A stretch of DNA of 64,000 nucleotides from Stutzerimonas stutzeri (lineage in GTDB: Bacteria > Pseudomonadota > Gammaproteobacteria > Pseudomonadales > Pseudomonadaceae): the NCBI RefSeq assembly GCF_024448715.1, contig NZ_JAMOHZ010000005.1, positions 248,001 through 312,000 of the forward strand, given 5' to 3'. This document shows, piece by piece, positions 28,738-37,980 of this stretch (position 1 is its first letter; every line of letters starts with the position of its first letter). The notes beneath the pieces were generated by a model. The model ran no database searches and was not told where the DNA came from. It saw nothing but the letters and a program-made list of their open reading frames with translations. The translations under genes and the position numbers were made by a program.

Positions 28738-29571
28738 ATGACTGGCTTTTATCCGCCCGCTCTCACTGGCGTAGACACGCATGCCCATATCTTCCGTCAG
28801 GATCTGCCGATGGCGCCCGGCCGTCGATACAGCCCGCATTACGATGCGCTGGTTGAGCAATACCTCGAGCATCTTGATCGCAACGGCCTGTCGCATGGTG
28901 TGCTGATTCAGCCGAGCTTTCTGGGGACCGACAACCACTTCATGCTCGAAGCGCTACGCCGCTATCCGCAGCGCCTGCGTGCCGTCGCGGTGGTCGATGC
29001 CGACATCAGCGAGACTCAACTGGACGAACTGGCCGAAGCCGGTGTGGTGGGCATCCGTCTGAACCTCATCGGTAAGACACTGAACGACTACAGCGGCCCC
29101 GCCTGGACAGCCCTGTTCGAGCGGCTCGCGCCGCGCGGCTGGCAGGTCGAGATTCAGCGCAGCATTGATGATGTGGCGTTGATCGTGCCGGCCATTCTGG
29201 CCTGCGGCGTCGACGTGGTGATCGACCATTTCGGGCTGCCGACTGGCGGCATCGACGCTGACAAGCCCAACCACAAGGCGTTTCTCGCGTTGCTGAGAGA
29301 CAAGCGCGTATGGCTGAAGCTGTCCGCCGCCTACCGCAGCCAGTCCGATCTCGCCCAGGCAGCCACAGTGCTGGCTCAGGTGCGTGAAGCGAGCGACGGC
29401 ATCGAGCGTTTCCTCTGGGGCAGCGACTGGCCCAACACCCAGTTCGAAGACCAGACCGATTATGACCGGCAGGTCGCTTTCATCGAGGCGCTGCTGCCGG
29501 ACGCGGGCGAGCGCGCCCAAGTACTGATGAATAATCCGGCGGAGCTGTTCGGCTTCAACCTTTCCCGCTAA
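28738..29571 (+). CDS. amidohydrolase-family (PF04909) hydrolase
   Basis: A 277-residue TIM-barrel hydrolase of the Amidohydro_2 type, like 2-pyrone-4,6-dicarboxylate and other lactone hydrolases. The metal-binding motif is DTHAHIF near the N-terminus. VVIDHFGLP carries a second histidine and FLWGSDWPNTQFE the C-terminal aspartate of the barrel. The family hydrolyses lactones or decarboxylates cyclic acids; the substrate here is not known. It is followed by a carboxylate-type permease 32 bases downstream and controlled, probably, by the divergent GntR/UTRA gene. The unit looks like a small catabolic module for an organic acid or lactone. Confidence 0.85.
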   Translation: MTGFYPPALTGVDTHAHIFRQDLPMAPGRRYSPHYDALVEQYLEHLDRNGLSHGVLIQPSFLGTDNHFMLEALRRYPQRLRAVAVVDADISETQLDELAEAGVVGIRLNLIGKTLNDYSGPAWTALFERLAPRGWQVEIQRSIDDVALIVPAILACGVDVVIDHFGLPTGGIDADKPNHKAFLALLRDKRVWLKLSAAYRSQSDLAQAATVLAQVREASDGIERFLWGSDWPNTQFEDQTDYDRQVAFIEALLPDAGERAQVLMNNPAELFGFNLSR

Positions 29572-29603
29572 ACGCTTCATAACAACAACAGGACACTTAC
29601 ATC

Positions 29604-30905
29604 ATGATGAGCATGCTCGTCGTCGCGGCCATCGTTGTCGCCGTCGCACTTGGCTACAAGACCAAGATCAACATCGGTCTGTTCGCAATCGCCTTCGCTT
29701 ACCTGATCGGCTGTTTCGGTATGGGCCTCAGCCCGTCCGAGGTCATCAGCATGTGGCCGTTGAAGATCTTCTTCATCATCTTCTCGGTCTGCCTGTTCTA
29801 CAGTTTCGCCACGGTCAACGGCACCTTGGAGAAACTGGCCGAGCACCTGATCTATCACTGTCGCTCGGTGCCGCAACTGTTGCCGTTCGCGGTCTTCTTC
29901 ACTGCGACGGTCATCTCCGCAATGGGCGCGGGTTACTACACGGTGCTGGCGTTCATGGCACCGATCACTCTGCTGCTCTGTGAGCGCACTGGCATGAGCC
30001 TGATTGCCGGTGGCATGGCAGTGAACTACGGCGCCTTGAGCGGCGCCAACTTCGTGTCCAGCCAGAGCGGCATCATTTTCCGTGGCTTGATGGTCAACGC
30101 AGGCATCCCGGAGAACGACGCCTTCATCAACGCGGCGGGGATTTTCGTCAGCACGCTGGTAATTCCGCTGCTGGTGATTTCCGTACTGGTATTCCTGACC
30201 GGGCATGGCAAAGCGATGAAGGCATCCGCCTATATAGCAACCGAGCCGACGCCGCTGAACCGCGAGCAGAAGATTACGCTGTGGCTGACGTTGGCGATGA
30301 TGGCAATCGTGCTGGCGGCACCAATCGCGCACATCGCCTTGCCGGACAACGCGACGGTCAGCTTCATCAATTCGAAGATGGACATCGGCCTGATCGCCAG
30401 CATCTTCTCGGTCATCGCACTGCTGTTGAAGCTGGGAGACGAACGCAAAGCCATGGCCTCGGTGCCCTGGGCCACGTTGATCATGATCTGCGGCGTGGGC
30501 ATGCTCATTTCCGTCGCCATCAAGGCGGGCACCATCGACGCCCTGGCGTCGTGGATGGGCAACAGCATCCCGCCGATCATGGTCCCGATCGTCTTTGGCG
30601 TGGTGGCGGCGTTCATGTCGCTGTTTTCCAGCACATTGGGGGTCGTCACGCCGGCGCTGTTCCCGATGGTGCCGCCAATTGCCTCGGCGCTAGGGCTTGA
30701 TCCGATGCTCCTGTTCATCGCCATCGTTGTCGGTTCCCAGGCCACCTCGATCTCGCCGTTCTCATCAGGCGGCAGCTTGATCCTCGGCTCGTGCACCACG
30801 GAGCAAAGCCGTACCTCGCTCTTTCCGCAGTTGCTGTTCCGCGCCGCGCCCCTGGGCTTTGTCGCGGCACTGATCTTCAACGCGCTGCTGACGTTCGTTT
30901 ATTGA
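29604..30905 (+). CDS. MatC-type / SLC13-like dicarboxylate permease
   Basis: A 433-residue inner-membrane transporter with about 11-12 hydrophobic segments. The N-terminal part ([34 protein letters not shown]) matches the MatC N-terminal domain of dicarboxylate carriers. Two pseudo-symmetric SSQSG / [14 protein letters not shown] motifs resemble the substrate hairpins of the ion-transporter superfamily. It probably imports the acid processed by the amidohydrolase upstream. The ATG at 29604 follows AACAGGACACTTACATC (AGGA, spacing about 9-12). A hairpin terminator lies after it. Confidence 0.85.
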   Translation: MMSMLVVAAIVVAVALGYKTKINIGLFAIAFAYLIGCFGMGLSPSEVISMWPLKIFFIIFSVCLFYSFATVNGTLEKLAEHLIYHCRSVPQLLPFAVFFTATVISAMGAGYYTVLAFMAPITLLLCERTGMSLIAGGMAVNYGALSGANFVSSQSGIIFRGLMVNAGIPENDAFINAAGIFVSTLVIPLLVISVLVFLTGHGKAMKASAYIATEPTPLNREQKITLWLTLAMMAIVLAAPIAHIALPDNATVSFINSKMDIGLIASIFSVIALLLKLGDERKAMASVPWATLIMICGVGMLISVAIKAGTIDALASWMGNSIPPIMVPIVFGVVAAFMSLFSSTLGVVTPALFPMVPPIASALGLDPMLLFIAIVVGSQATSISPFSSGGSLILGSCTTEQSRTSLFPQLLFRAAPLGFVAALIFNALLTFVY

Positions 30906-30911
30906 ACTATC

Positions 30912-30945
30912 GCTATAGCCCGAGGCCGTGGCACCGGGCTATAGC
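30912..30945. terminator. terminator-like hairpin after the permease
   Basis: GCTATAGCCCG (30912-30922) and CGGGCTATAGC (30935-30945) form a perfect 11-bp stem just after the stop. There is no T tract. Confidence 0.55.
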
Positions 30946-31102
30946 AATCAGCGCATGCGGCATGCAACACGGCCTTAATTTCTGTCACCCCCTCGGCAGC
31001 GGCATTGGCATTACCTACCCCACGATGTCACCTGGCAGTCGCAGCGTCAGCGGTTGTCAGGCGTCTCGGCACCACAGCCGAATCTGGTCAGGAGAAAATT
31101 GT

Positions 31103-33025
31103 ATGAAGAACTGGTTTGCCGATATCAGCATGACCAAGAAGCTGGCGACCGGATTCGGCTCGGTGCTTTTGCTTACCGCCGGGTTGGCCGTCTCCGGCTG
31201 GCTCAGCCTGGGTAGCGTCACACACCGCAGCGCCTTGATGGAGCAGATCGCTTCGCTAAACGAATCGCTGGCCGATCTGCGAGTTGCGCGCCTGCAGTAC
31301 ATGCTCGACAACGGAGATGCGAAATCGGCCGAGGCCGTGAACGGGGCCCTGGACCGGTTTGAGACTCGTCTCAACGAGATTTCGCCGAACTTCTCCAACC
31401 CCAAAAATCTGATGCTTCTGCGAAAGCAAGGCGAGCAGATCCAGCTCTACCGCGCCTCGTTGAAAGCGATGCGTGACGCCTACACCGCCGGCGGCGCTGC
31501 CCGAGCGGACATGGGCAAGCATGCAACGCTCGCCAGCGCGCCAATCGACGCCATGGGCAAGGCGGTGGAGCAATTGCCGGGCCATGCAGACAATCGCTAC
31601 GCAGGCCTGAAGGCGATCTCCGACCTGCGCATGAATTGGCAATTGGTGCGCTACCAGATGCGTGGTTACAACACCACGCCTACGGCCGAAGTCGCTGCCA
31701 AGGTTGAACAGCAAATTGGGAAGGCTCGGCAATCCGCCGCGCGCTTGAAGGCGGTGCTTGGGGACGACTTCTCCGCTCAGGTGGCCGTCACCGAGCAGGC
31801 ACTCGACGGGTATCTCGTAGCGCTCAAAGCAGTCGCCGCCCAAACCGAAGCGATTGCAGCGGCACGCCAGGAAATGGCAAGCGAGACGGATGAGATCAAC
31901 CGTCTCGGCATGGCCCTGACCCAGGCCCAGAACGCTAGCCGCGATCACGAGACCGCTCAGGCTGGAATCACCCAGATCTCGGTTACCGTGCTGGCATTGC
32001 TCATCGGCCTGCTGGCTGCCTGGTTGATCACACGTCAGATCACTCAGCCGCTGGCGGATACGCTTGCGGTCGTCAGGAATATCGCTGCCGGTGATTTGAC
32101 CGACCAACGCCACATCGCGCGCAAGGATGAAATCGGTGCGTTGCAGCAAGGCGTGATGGGCATGGCGGCGACCCTACGCGAGCTCATCAGCGGTATTCGT
32201 GACAGCGTTACGCAAATGGCCGGTGCCGCAGAGCAATTGTCGGCCATTACCGAGCAGACCAGCGTCGGCATGAACGGTCAGAAAATCGAGACCGATCAGG
32301 TCGCAACGGCGATGCACGAGATGTCCGCCACGGTGCAGGAAGTGGCGCGCAATGCCGAGGATGCTTCGCGAGCCGCCAGCGACGCGGATCGGGAAGCGCG
32401 TGCGGGCGACGCGGTAGTGTCCGAGGCGGTAACCCAGATCGAACGGCTATCCCACGAGATGCTTCGCTCTACCGCAGCCATGACCAAGCTGGAGTCTGAA
32501 AGCAACCGAATCGGCAGCGTCATGGACGTGATCAAAGCGGTCGCCGAGCAGACCAATCTGCTGGCCCTCAATGCGGCTATCGAAGCCGCACGTGCCGGTG
32601 AAGCGGGACGCGGTTTCGCAGTGGTCGCTGACGAGGTACGCGGCCTGGCTCAGCGGACCCAGAAATCGACCGAGGAAATCGAACAATTGGTTGCCGGTCT
32701 GCAGCAAGGTACGCAACAGGTTGCGGTCGCGATGCAGAACAGCCACAACCTGACCGAAAGCAGCGTCGAGCTCACACGCAAGGCCGGGTTGGCGCTCAAC
32801 GATATCACCGCGAAGGTCTCGAACATCCAGGCGATGAATCAGCAAATCGCTGCCGCTGCCGAAGAGCAAGGCGCCGTGGCCGAGGAGATCAGCCGCAGCG
32901 TGGTTAACGTGCGCGACATCTCCGAGCAGACCGCAACGGCCAGCGATGAGACCGCCGCATCGAGTATCGAACTGGCTCGCCTTGGCAATGAGCTGCAGGC
33001 GATGGTCAGCCGCTTCCGCGTGTAG
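31103..33025 (+). CDS. methyl-accepting chemotaxis protein with a large helical (HBM-like) sensor
   Basis: A 640-residue chemoreceptor. A transmembrane helix at about 13-31 is followed by about 255 residues of all-helical periplasmic domain, the size and look of an HBM sensor (as in McpS-like receptors that bind organic acids). A second membrane helix ([17 protein letters not shown]) comes next, then a HAMP domain ([21 protein letters not shown]) and a signalling domain with the canonical tip [50 protein letters not shown] is 8 bases before the ATG at 31103. No C-terminal CheR-docking pentapeptide is seen. It sits next to an organic-acid-type uptake operon, but it has its own promoter region. 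Confidence 0.92.
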   Translation: MKNWFADISMTKKLATGFGSVLLLTAGLAVSGWLSLGSVTHRSALMEQIASLNESLADLRVARLQYMLDNGDAKSAEAVNGALDRFETRLNEISPNFSNPKNLMLLRKQGEQIQLYRASLKAMRDAYTAGGAARADMGKHATLASAPIDAMGKAVEQLPGHADNRYAGLKAISDLRMNWQLVRYQMRGYNTTPTAEVAAKVEQQIGKARQSAARLKAVLGDDFSAQVAVTEQALDGYLVALKAVAAQTEAIAAARQEMASETDEINRLGMALTQAQNASRDHETAQAGITQISVTVLALLIGLLAAWLITRQITQPLADTLAVVRNIAAGDLTDQRHIARKDEIGALQQGVMGMAATLRELISGIRDSVTQMAGAAEQLSAITEQTSVGMNGQKIETDQVATAMHEMSATVQEVARNAEDASRAASDADREARAGDAVVSEAVTQIERLSHEMLRSTAAMTKLESESNRIGSVMDVIKAVAEQTNLLALNAAIEAARAGEAGRGFAVVADEVRGLAQRTQKSTEEIEQLVAGLQQGTQQVAVAMQNSHNLTESSVELTRKAGLALNDITAKVSNIQAMNQQIAAAAEEQGAVAEEISRSVVNVRDISEQTATASDETAASSIELARLGNELQAMVSRFRV

Positions 33026-33035
33026 CACGACGCAT

Positions 33036-33067
33036 GTCGCTCACCAGGCACCGCCATGGTGAGCGAC
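33036..33067. terminator. hairpin after the chemoreceptor gene
   Basis: GTCGCTCACCA and TGGTGAGCGAC form a perfect 11-bp stem with a 10-base loop, 10 bases after the stop codon. Confidence 0.65.
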
Positions 33068-33177
33068 CGTCGAGCGCTTGCGCTAAGACGCCGGAAACTC
33101 CTGGCTGTTGGACGCATGGATGGGGCGCTCGCTCGACCTGACTGGCAAACACCTCGCCGCTCAATCGCCAGTTCACC

Positions 33178-34068
33178 TCAGAACCCGAACATCAACACCC
33201 GATGCGCGGCCACGCCGGCCATCGCGCCGTCCCCCACCGCCAAAGGCACCGAGCCGGCCGCTCGCGCCGCATCGCCGCAGGCGAATACACCAAGGATCGA
33301 AGTGGCTTTGGTGGGATCGGTCTTGATGAAGGGACCGAGCGGGCCTTCCTCCGTTTCGCACCCCAGTTGCCTTACCAATGCCGAGACGCGCATACGTGGC
33401 GCGACGAAGAGGCCGGCGAACGGCAGCTGGCGACCATCTGCCAACGCCACGTTCAGCGGTTCGCCGTTCAATAGCCGAGTGACCTTGGTGCGCTCCAGCG
33501 CTGTCCCGCGCGCGTCGAGCTGGGCCAGCTCCTCGGCTGACGGCTCGAAGACATTGTTCAACAGCAGTGTTGTAGGCCCCCAATCCGGCAGCATCAGCGC
33601 CTGGTGCATCGATAGTGGAGATGTCGCCAGCACTCCGATGCGACCCTGTTCAAGTTCATAACCGTGGCAATACGGACAATGAAATACCTGCGTGCCCCAC
33701 CGCTCGGCCAGGCCCGGAATGGCCGGCAGCTCGTCGACGACTCCGTTAGCCAAGATCAATAGGCGCGACCTGTGCTGCTTTCCGTTCCGGTCGGTGACGC
33801 TGAAGCCTTGGTCGTCACGCTCGGCCTGGGCTACCTCAGCATGGAGCCAGTCGACAGTGTCGTAGTTCATCAACTGGGCGCGACCTTCAGCGGCGATCTC
33901 GTCTGGCGGTACACCGTCCTGCGTCAGGAATCCATGCGAGGCCGCGGCAAAGCGGTTGCGTCGCAGACCTGCATCGATCACCAGAACCCGCCGACGAGCC
34001 CGCGCCAAGGGTAGTCCCGCTGATAATCCGGCGTAGCTTCCGCCAATAATGATCACGTCGTAGAACAT
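33178..34068 (-). CDS. thioredoxin-reductase-like FAD/NAD(P)-binding oxidoreductase
   Basis: A 296-residue flavoprotein with the thioredoxin-reductase fold. The FAD motif is DVIIIGGSYAGLSAGLPLARA, the redox-active pair is in FHCPYCHGYE, and the C-terminal FAD motif is GVFACGDAARAAG. The central NADPH dinucleotide motif of true TrxB (GxGxxA) is replaced by RIGVLATSPLSMHQA, so the electron donor is uncertain. It lies downstream of an Rrf2 regulator on the same strand, an arrangement common for these flavoproteins and suggesting redox control. AGGAAGGA precedes the ATG. Confidence 0.85.
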   Translation of the reverse strand: MFYDVIIIGGSYAGLSAGLPLARARRRVLVIDAGLRRNRFAAASHGFLTQDGVPPDEIAAEGRAQLMNYDTVDWLHAEVAQAERDDQGFSVTDRNGKQHRSRLLILANGVVDELPAIPGLAERWGTQVFHCPYCHGYELEQGRIGVLATSPLSMHQALMLPDWGPTTLLLNNVFEPSAEELAQLDARGTALERTKVTRLLNGEPLNVALADGRQLPFAGLFVAPRMRVSALVRQLGCETEEGPLGPFIKTDPTKATSILGVFACGDAARAAGSVPLAVGDGAMAGVAAHRVLMFGF

Positions 34069-34164
34069 GAGCCAATCCTTCCTGCTAATTTATGTATCTT
34101 TTGAAGTTACACTAATAAGCAAGTTCCATGAAAGAGCTTTAATGATCTGAAAAGATTGAGACGC

Positions 34165-34623
34165 TCAGTGCGAGCGATGAATGGCGGCTTTAGATGGGCA
34201 CGTGCCGTACAGCGTATTAAATTCGCTGGACATGTCAGCCAGCGTCAGCGAGCCCAGTCGCTGCAACAGCAGGGCTTCGGCTTGTTGCAGGGCGTCTTCG
34301 AGCGCGGCGTTGACCACTCGCTCGACCAGGCAATCCGGATTGTCGCGGTCCGCGCCGATAGCAAAGATTCGCGGGCCGCCGACCGCGTGGAAGATGTCCA
34401 GCAAGGTGACCTGTTGTAGATCGACCGAAAGGCTCCAGCCGCCGTTGTAGCCTTTGTCGGCGCGGACGTAACCGGCTTTTCTCAGTCCCGTCATGGTGCG
34501 ACGCACTACTGCCGCGTTGGTCCCGAGCATCTGTGCGATCTGCTCCGAAGTGACCGGGCGTTCGGCGCGCGCCATGTGCAGCAGGACGTGGAGCATGCGG
34601 GAAAGGCGGCTATCGGTTCTCAT
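34165..34623 (-). CDS. Rrf2-family transcriptional regulator
   Basis: A 152-residue Rrf2 protein: a winged HTH (LSRMLHVLLHMARAERPVTSEQIAQMLGTNAAVVRRTMTGLRKAGYVRADKGYNGGWSL) followed by the dimerisation helix. It has only two cysteines (DCLVERVV and YGTCPSK), not the three of Fe-S-binding IscR. It is therefore likely a thiol or ligand sensor rather than an Fe-S protein. It is 96 bases upstream of the flavoprotein gene on the same strand and probably regulates it. Confidence 0.88.
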   Translation of the reverse strand: MRTDSRLSRMLHVLLHMARAERPVTSEQIAQMLGTNAAVVRRTMTGLRKAGYVRADKGYNGGWSLSVDLQQVTLLDIFHAVGGPRIFAIGADRDNPDCLVERVVNAALEDALQQAEALLLQRLGSLTLADMSSEFNTLYGTCPSKAAIHRSH

Positions 34624-34701
34624 GCGGGCTTTTCGATCGGTGACCAGGTTCGGCTCGCACCATACATCGCAACCTATACAAAGGCCACGCGGCGAGACCG
34701 T

Positions 34702-35310
34702 TCAGGCGCTGGGCAGATAAGGTTCGATATTGGCCAGCGCCCGCTCGACGTACTCCACCTTCTCCCCTACCGGCGCGACGTAATGCAGCGCCTCGGCTGC
34801 GGCCTCTCGCCCAACCAGGCGGGCCAGCGTCCAGGCTGCAAGATAGATGGAGGCCAGGCAGCCGCCGGCGGTGGCGAGATTACCGCGAGCGAAGAACGGC
34901 TGTTCCAGCACGTCGATGCCGGCTTCCTGCACCCAGGGTTTGGTGGTGAGATCGGTGCAGCCTGGGATGCCCTTCAGCAGCCCCAATTTGGCTAGCAGCA
35001 AAGTGCCGGAGCACTGCGCGCCGATCAGCTGGCGCGCAGGATCGAGCCGCGCCAGCGTCCGCATTACGGCAGCATCCTCAGCAATTTCGCGAGTTTTAAT
35101 GCCGCTACCAACGAGCACGGCATCGAACGAGTCGATCTCTTCCAGCGCGGCCTGGCGGTATAGCCGCACGCCGTTCATCGAGGTAACCGTTTCACTCGGT
35201 GACACCAGGGAGACGCGCCAGTCCGGCTGCTTGATGCGATTCAAGATGCCCAGCGCGATAAGCGAATCCAGTTCATTGAAGCCGTCAAAGGTAAGAATGG
35301 CGATGTGCAT
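34702..35310 (-). CDS. DJ-1/PfpI-family protein
   Basis: A 202-residue class-I glutamine-amidotransferase-like protein of the DJ-1/PfpI superfamily. The nucleophile-elbow cysteine is in IGAQCSGTLLLAKLG, and FDGFNELDSLIALGIL near the N-terminus carries the conserved acidic residue. The C-terminus lacks an AraC DNA-binding domain, so it is a stand-alone enzyme-like member (isonitrile hydratase, glyoxalase or chaperone-type activities occur in the family). The start at 35310 gives MHIAILTFDGF, the usual N-terminus. It is 78 bases upstream of the Rrf2 gene on the same strand and might belong to the same transcription unit. Confidence 0.85.
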   Translation of the reverse strand: MHIAILTFDGFNELDSLIALGILNRIKQPDWRVSLVSPSETVTSMNGVRLYRQAALEEIDSFDAVLVGSGIKTREIAEDAAVMRTLARLDPARQLIGAQCSGTLLLAKLGLLKGIPGCTDLTTKPWVQEAGIDVLEQPFFARGNLATAGGCLASIYLAAWTLARLVGREAAAEALHYVAPVGEKVEYVERALANIEPYLPSA

Positions 35311-35441
35311 GGCTGGGCTCGGCACTGTGGGGACGGCTCATTCTCCGAGCGGGTTGGCACCTGGGATAGATACAGTGGGCTGCGGCTGTAGCGGTACAGG
35401 CTGATCGAACCGCTTAAGCCGCGCTTAAAAACCGAAAAGAC

Positions 35442-35573
35442 TTATAGCCCCGGCTTCATCATTACCAGCACAAACCCAACAACAATCCCCGCCAGCGCAA
35501 TTAACCAGCCAATCCGATGCGCACGGTTCTTTTCCGCCTGCCGGACGGGGTCAACGGGCTTTTTCTTTCTCAC
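35442..35573 (-). CDS. 43-residue single-span membrane protein
   Basis: A GTG at 35573, preceded by AGGTGG at close spacing, opens a frame of 43 codons. The N-terminal half is highly basic and polar (RKKKPVDPVRQAEKNRAHR) and the C-terminal half is one membrane helix (IGWLIALAGIVVGFVLVMM), giving an inside-positive type II topology. It is too short for similarity-based naming. The clean basic/hydrophobic layout and ribosome binding site argue that it is expressed. Confidence 0.55.
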   Translation of the reverse strand: MRKKKPVDPVRQAEKNRAHRIGWLIALAGIVVGFVLVMMKPGL

Positions 35574-35798
35574 AATCCACCTGCCTTTCGATTAAAACAA
35601 ACGCATGCACAGCGCCTGGCACTGGCTGAGCCGGCAGCATCCTCCTTCACCGAAGCAAAAAGGGAAAGACCTTGATCGCCAGCAGCTACGTCGAACAACG
35701 ATTGGGTGCACTGAAAGAAACGCTTTGTACCTAGCACCGGGCAGTGGCCAGGCACGCTGACGAAACTGTACGCTTCAATCCCCTTTCGGCTGTCGCCC

Positions 35799-36455
35799 GT
35801 GATGAACACCAACCAATCATTTCTGCTTCGCTATCCGTCTGCCAGCCTTTTGCTCATTCAATTGCTGGGTATCGTGCTGTACCCGTTTCTGGAAGACCTG
35901 TCCCATGCGCGGGCCATCATCGGCACATTTGGCATCGTTGTATTGGTGGCGGCCCTGCGCATGGTGCGTCGTAGCCCACTGACTCAGTGGGTCGCCCTTA
36001 CGCTGGCCGCATGCATTCTGGCGCTGACGATCATCGGCGAGGTTCGCGGCGGCCCCGTGCTGAGCCTGTCGCTGGCAGCGCTCGAATCCGCCTTCTATTT
36101 CTATGCCGCAGCCAGCCTGATCGCTTACATGATGGAAGATCAGCGCGCCACCACCGATGAGCTGTTTGCGGTCGGTGCCACTTTTACGCTGCTTGCCTGG
36201 GCATTCGCCTACAGTTTCATGGTCTGCCAGTTGTTATTTCCGGGCAGTTTTACCGCATTGCTCGATTCCGAAGCGCCGCGCAGCTGGCTCGAACTGCTCT
36301 TCTTGAGTTTCACCATCCTTTCCGGTGTGGGCATCGGCGACATTCTGCCGATCACGCCGATGGCGCGTGCGTTGGTGATGCTCGAGCAATTCGCCGGGGT
36401 GATGTATATCGCCCTGGTCGTTTCGCGCCTGATCGGACTGACGATCCGGCGCTAA
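35799..36455 (+). CDS. ion-channel-like membrane protein (Ion_trans_2-type pore)
   Basis: A 218-residue membrane protein with about six hydrophobic segments. Near the C-terminus LELLFLSFTILSGVGIGDILPITPMARALVMLEQFAGVMYIALVV has the layout of a potassium-channel pore loop and inner helix. The filter is SGVGIGD instead of T-V-G-Y-G-D, so potassium selectivity is uncertain. No cytoplasmic RCK domain is present. The start is either GTG 35799 or ATG 35802; neither has a strong Shine-Dalgarno. Confidence 0.7.
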   Translation: MMNTNQSFLLRYPSASLLLIQLLGIVLYPFLEDLSHARAIIGTFGIVVLVAALRMVRRSPLTQWVALTLAACILALTIIGEVRGGPVLSLSLAALESAFYFYAAASLIAYMMEDQRATTDELFAVGATFTLLAWAFAYSFMVCQLLFPGSFTALLDSEAPRSWLELLFLSFTILSGVGIGDILPITPMARALVMLEQFAGVMYIALVVSRLIGLTIRR

Positions 36456-36489
36456 CGCCTCGGCGGGAAATCGCTTTCGCGATACGCCA

Positions 36490-37476
36490 CTATTGGCCTT
36501 CCGACTTGACGCGCGTCTTGAGCAGCGACAGCAGTACACCACCAGCCAGCACACCGAGCGTCACGCTGAGCGACAACAATGCCGGCACCTTGACGAAGCC
36601 ATGCAGGAAAATCTTGCCGCCGATGAAGATCAGCACGATTGCGAGCGCGTACTTCAGATACACGAAACGGTGCATCAGAGCCGCGAGCGCGAAATAGAGC
36701 GAGCGCAACCCGAGAATGGCGAAGATGTTCGAGGTGTAGACGATGAACGGATCCTGGGTGATGGCGAACACGGCCGGTACGCTGTCCACGGCGAACACCA
36801 GATCCGCCAGTTCGATCAGCACGAGCGCCAGCAGCAGCGGCGTGGCGTAGAGCAGCGTCTTGCCGCTGGCGGCGTCGTGCTGGCGCACCAGGAAGCGCCC
36901 CTCGTGGAGGTCGTCGGTAACGCGGATATGCCGGCGCAGGAACGCCAGCAGGCGGTTCTGCGAAAGATCTGGGTGCTCTTCGTGGTCCTTGCTCAGCAGC
37001 ATCTTGACGCCGGTGAACAGCAGGAACGCACCGAACACGTAGAGAATCCAGTCGAACTGCTGCACCAGGGCCGTGCCCAGACCGATCATGATTGCGCGCA
37101 ACATGATCACCCCGAGGATGCCCCAGAACAGGACGCGGTGCTGGTACTTGCGGGGGATGCCAAAGAAACCGAGGATCATCGCCATGACGAACACGTTGTC
37201 CATCGACAGCGATTGCTCGACCAGAAAGCCGGTGTAGAACTCCAGCGCCTTGGTCGCGCCGAGCTGCCACCAGACCCAGCCACCGAACGCCATGCCGACG
37301 CTGAAATAGCCGCTGTACAGCAGCAGGCTTTCACGCATTTCGATTTCGTGCTGGTCGCGGTGCAGCACGCCGAGGTCGAAAACCAGCAGCGCAAAAACGA
37401 TGATCAGGAATGCCAGCCAGAACCAGTAAGGTGTACCGAGGAACGGAGTCGCCAAAAACGCGTGCAGAGCTGTCAT
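36490..37476 (-). CDS. TerC/Alx-family integral membrane protein
   Basis: A 328-residue TerC-family protein with about nine membrane helices. Family motifs are VFDLGVLHRDQHEIEMRES, VEQSLSMDNVFVMAMI and ELADLVFAVDSVPAVFAIT; the acidic residues in the last two are the proposed metal-binding sites. Alx-like members export manganese, and other members aid metalation of exoenzymes or tellurite resistance. GGGAGG precedes the ATG. No yybP-ykoY (manganese) riboswitch could be recognised in the 500 bases upstream. It is monocistronic and convergent with the channel-like gene. Confidence 0.9.
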   Translation of the reverse strand: MTALHAFLATPFLGTPYWFWLAFLIIVFALLVFDLGVLHRDQHEIEMRESLLLYSGYFSVGMAFGGWVWWQLGATKALEFYTGFLVEQSLSMDNVFVMAMILGFFGIPRKYQHRVLFWGILGVIMLRAIMIGLGTALVQQFDWILYVFGAFLLFTGVKMLLSKDHEEHPDLSQNRLLAFLRRHIRVTDDLHEGRFLVRQHDAASGKTLLYATPLLLALVLIELADLVFAVDSVPAVFAITQDPFIVYTSNIFAILGLRSLYFALAALMHRFVYLKYALAIVLIFIGGKIFLHGFVKVPALLSLSVTLGVLAGGVLLSLLKTRVKSEGQ

Positions 37477-37980
37477 GAGCCCTCCCTGTATGTCTGCCTA
37501 AGTCAAGAATCAACTTAGTGACTCCGACATCACGGTGAGGATTGTTCACCGCCAGAGGGGCCCGGCGCCACGTGCGAGAAAGGTTAGTTGAAAAGAATAT
37601 CCGCTGTCATTAGCGATGCCTGGTGACGCGTTCAGGTCAGCGGGCCTCTTGCCGTCCTTGCCCAACGACGACACATCGGTGCGTTGAGCTTATTAATGGC
37701 CTCGCTGACCTTCCTCAGCCGACGCCATAAACCATAGCTATGGCCAGCGGCGCCGCTAAAGATACGCCTGAATCCCCCGCCAGCCGCACTAGACCGTATG
37801 TCGGCGGCTGAGCCCAATATTGAGAACCAGTACCGCGGGCGAGAATCAGCGCACTTGCCTGATGGCAATATGCCGCTAAACTCCGCCGCGCCCAAGGATG
37901 GCTAAAAGATCTCCACAGAGAGCGCCAACGACCATCCACGGCAAGCCAGCACTTTCTGCAAGTACCTTCAAGGATGTTCC
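37477..37980. other. intergenic between terC-like gene and lipoprotein genes
   Basis: About 500 bases without a supported gene. Small inverted repeats are present (CGGTGA/TCACCG at 37532-37550; CTAAGT/ACTTAG at 37498-37518) in the leader of the TerC-like gene. Open frames on the minus strand between 37632 and 37939 have no ribosome binding site or family features. Confidence 0.5.

Noticed and set aside
29577-30332. 251-codon minus-strand open frame
   Set aside because: Antisense to the MatC-type permease; no start signal and His/Asp-rich shadow composition.
35570-35812. 80-codon minus-strand frame
   Set aside because: No ribosome binding site and it overlaps both the microprotein start and the start of the channel-like gene.
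36493-37518. 341-codon plus-strand open frame
   Set aside because: Antisense to the TerC-like gene; composition dominated by His, Glu and Gln as expected of a shadow frame.
37477-37640. possible yybP-ykoY manganese riboswitch before the TerC-like gene
   Set aside because: TerC/Alx genes often carry one, but I could not find the conserved GGGGAGUA and CCGACCGACG-type loop pair; only small unrelated hairpins are present.
37632-37939. 74- and 87-codon minus-strand frames
   Set aside because: No ribosome binding site, no family resemblance and no signal peptide or membrane pattern that holds over the frame.
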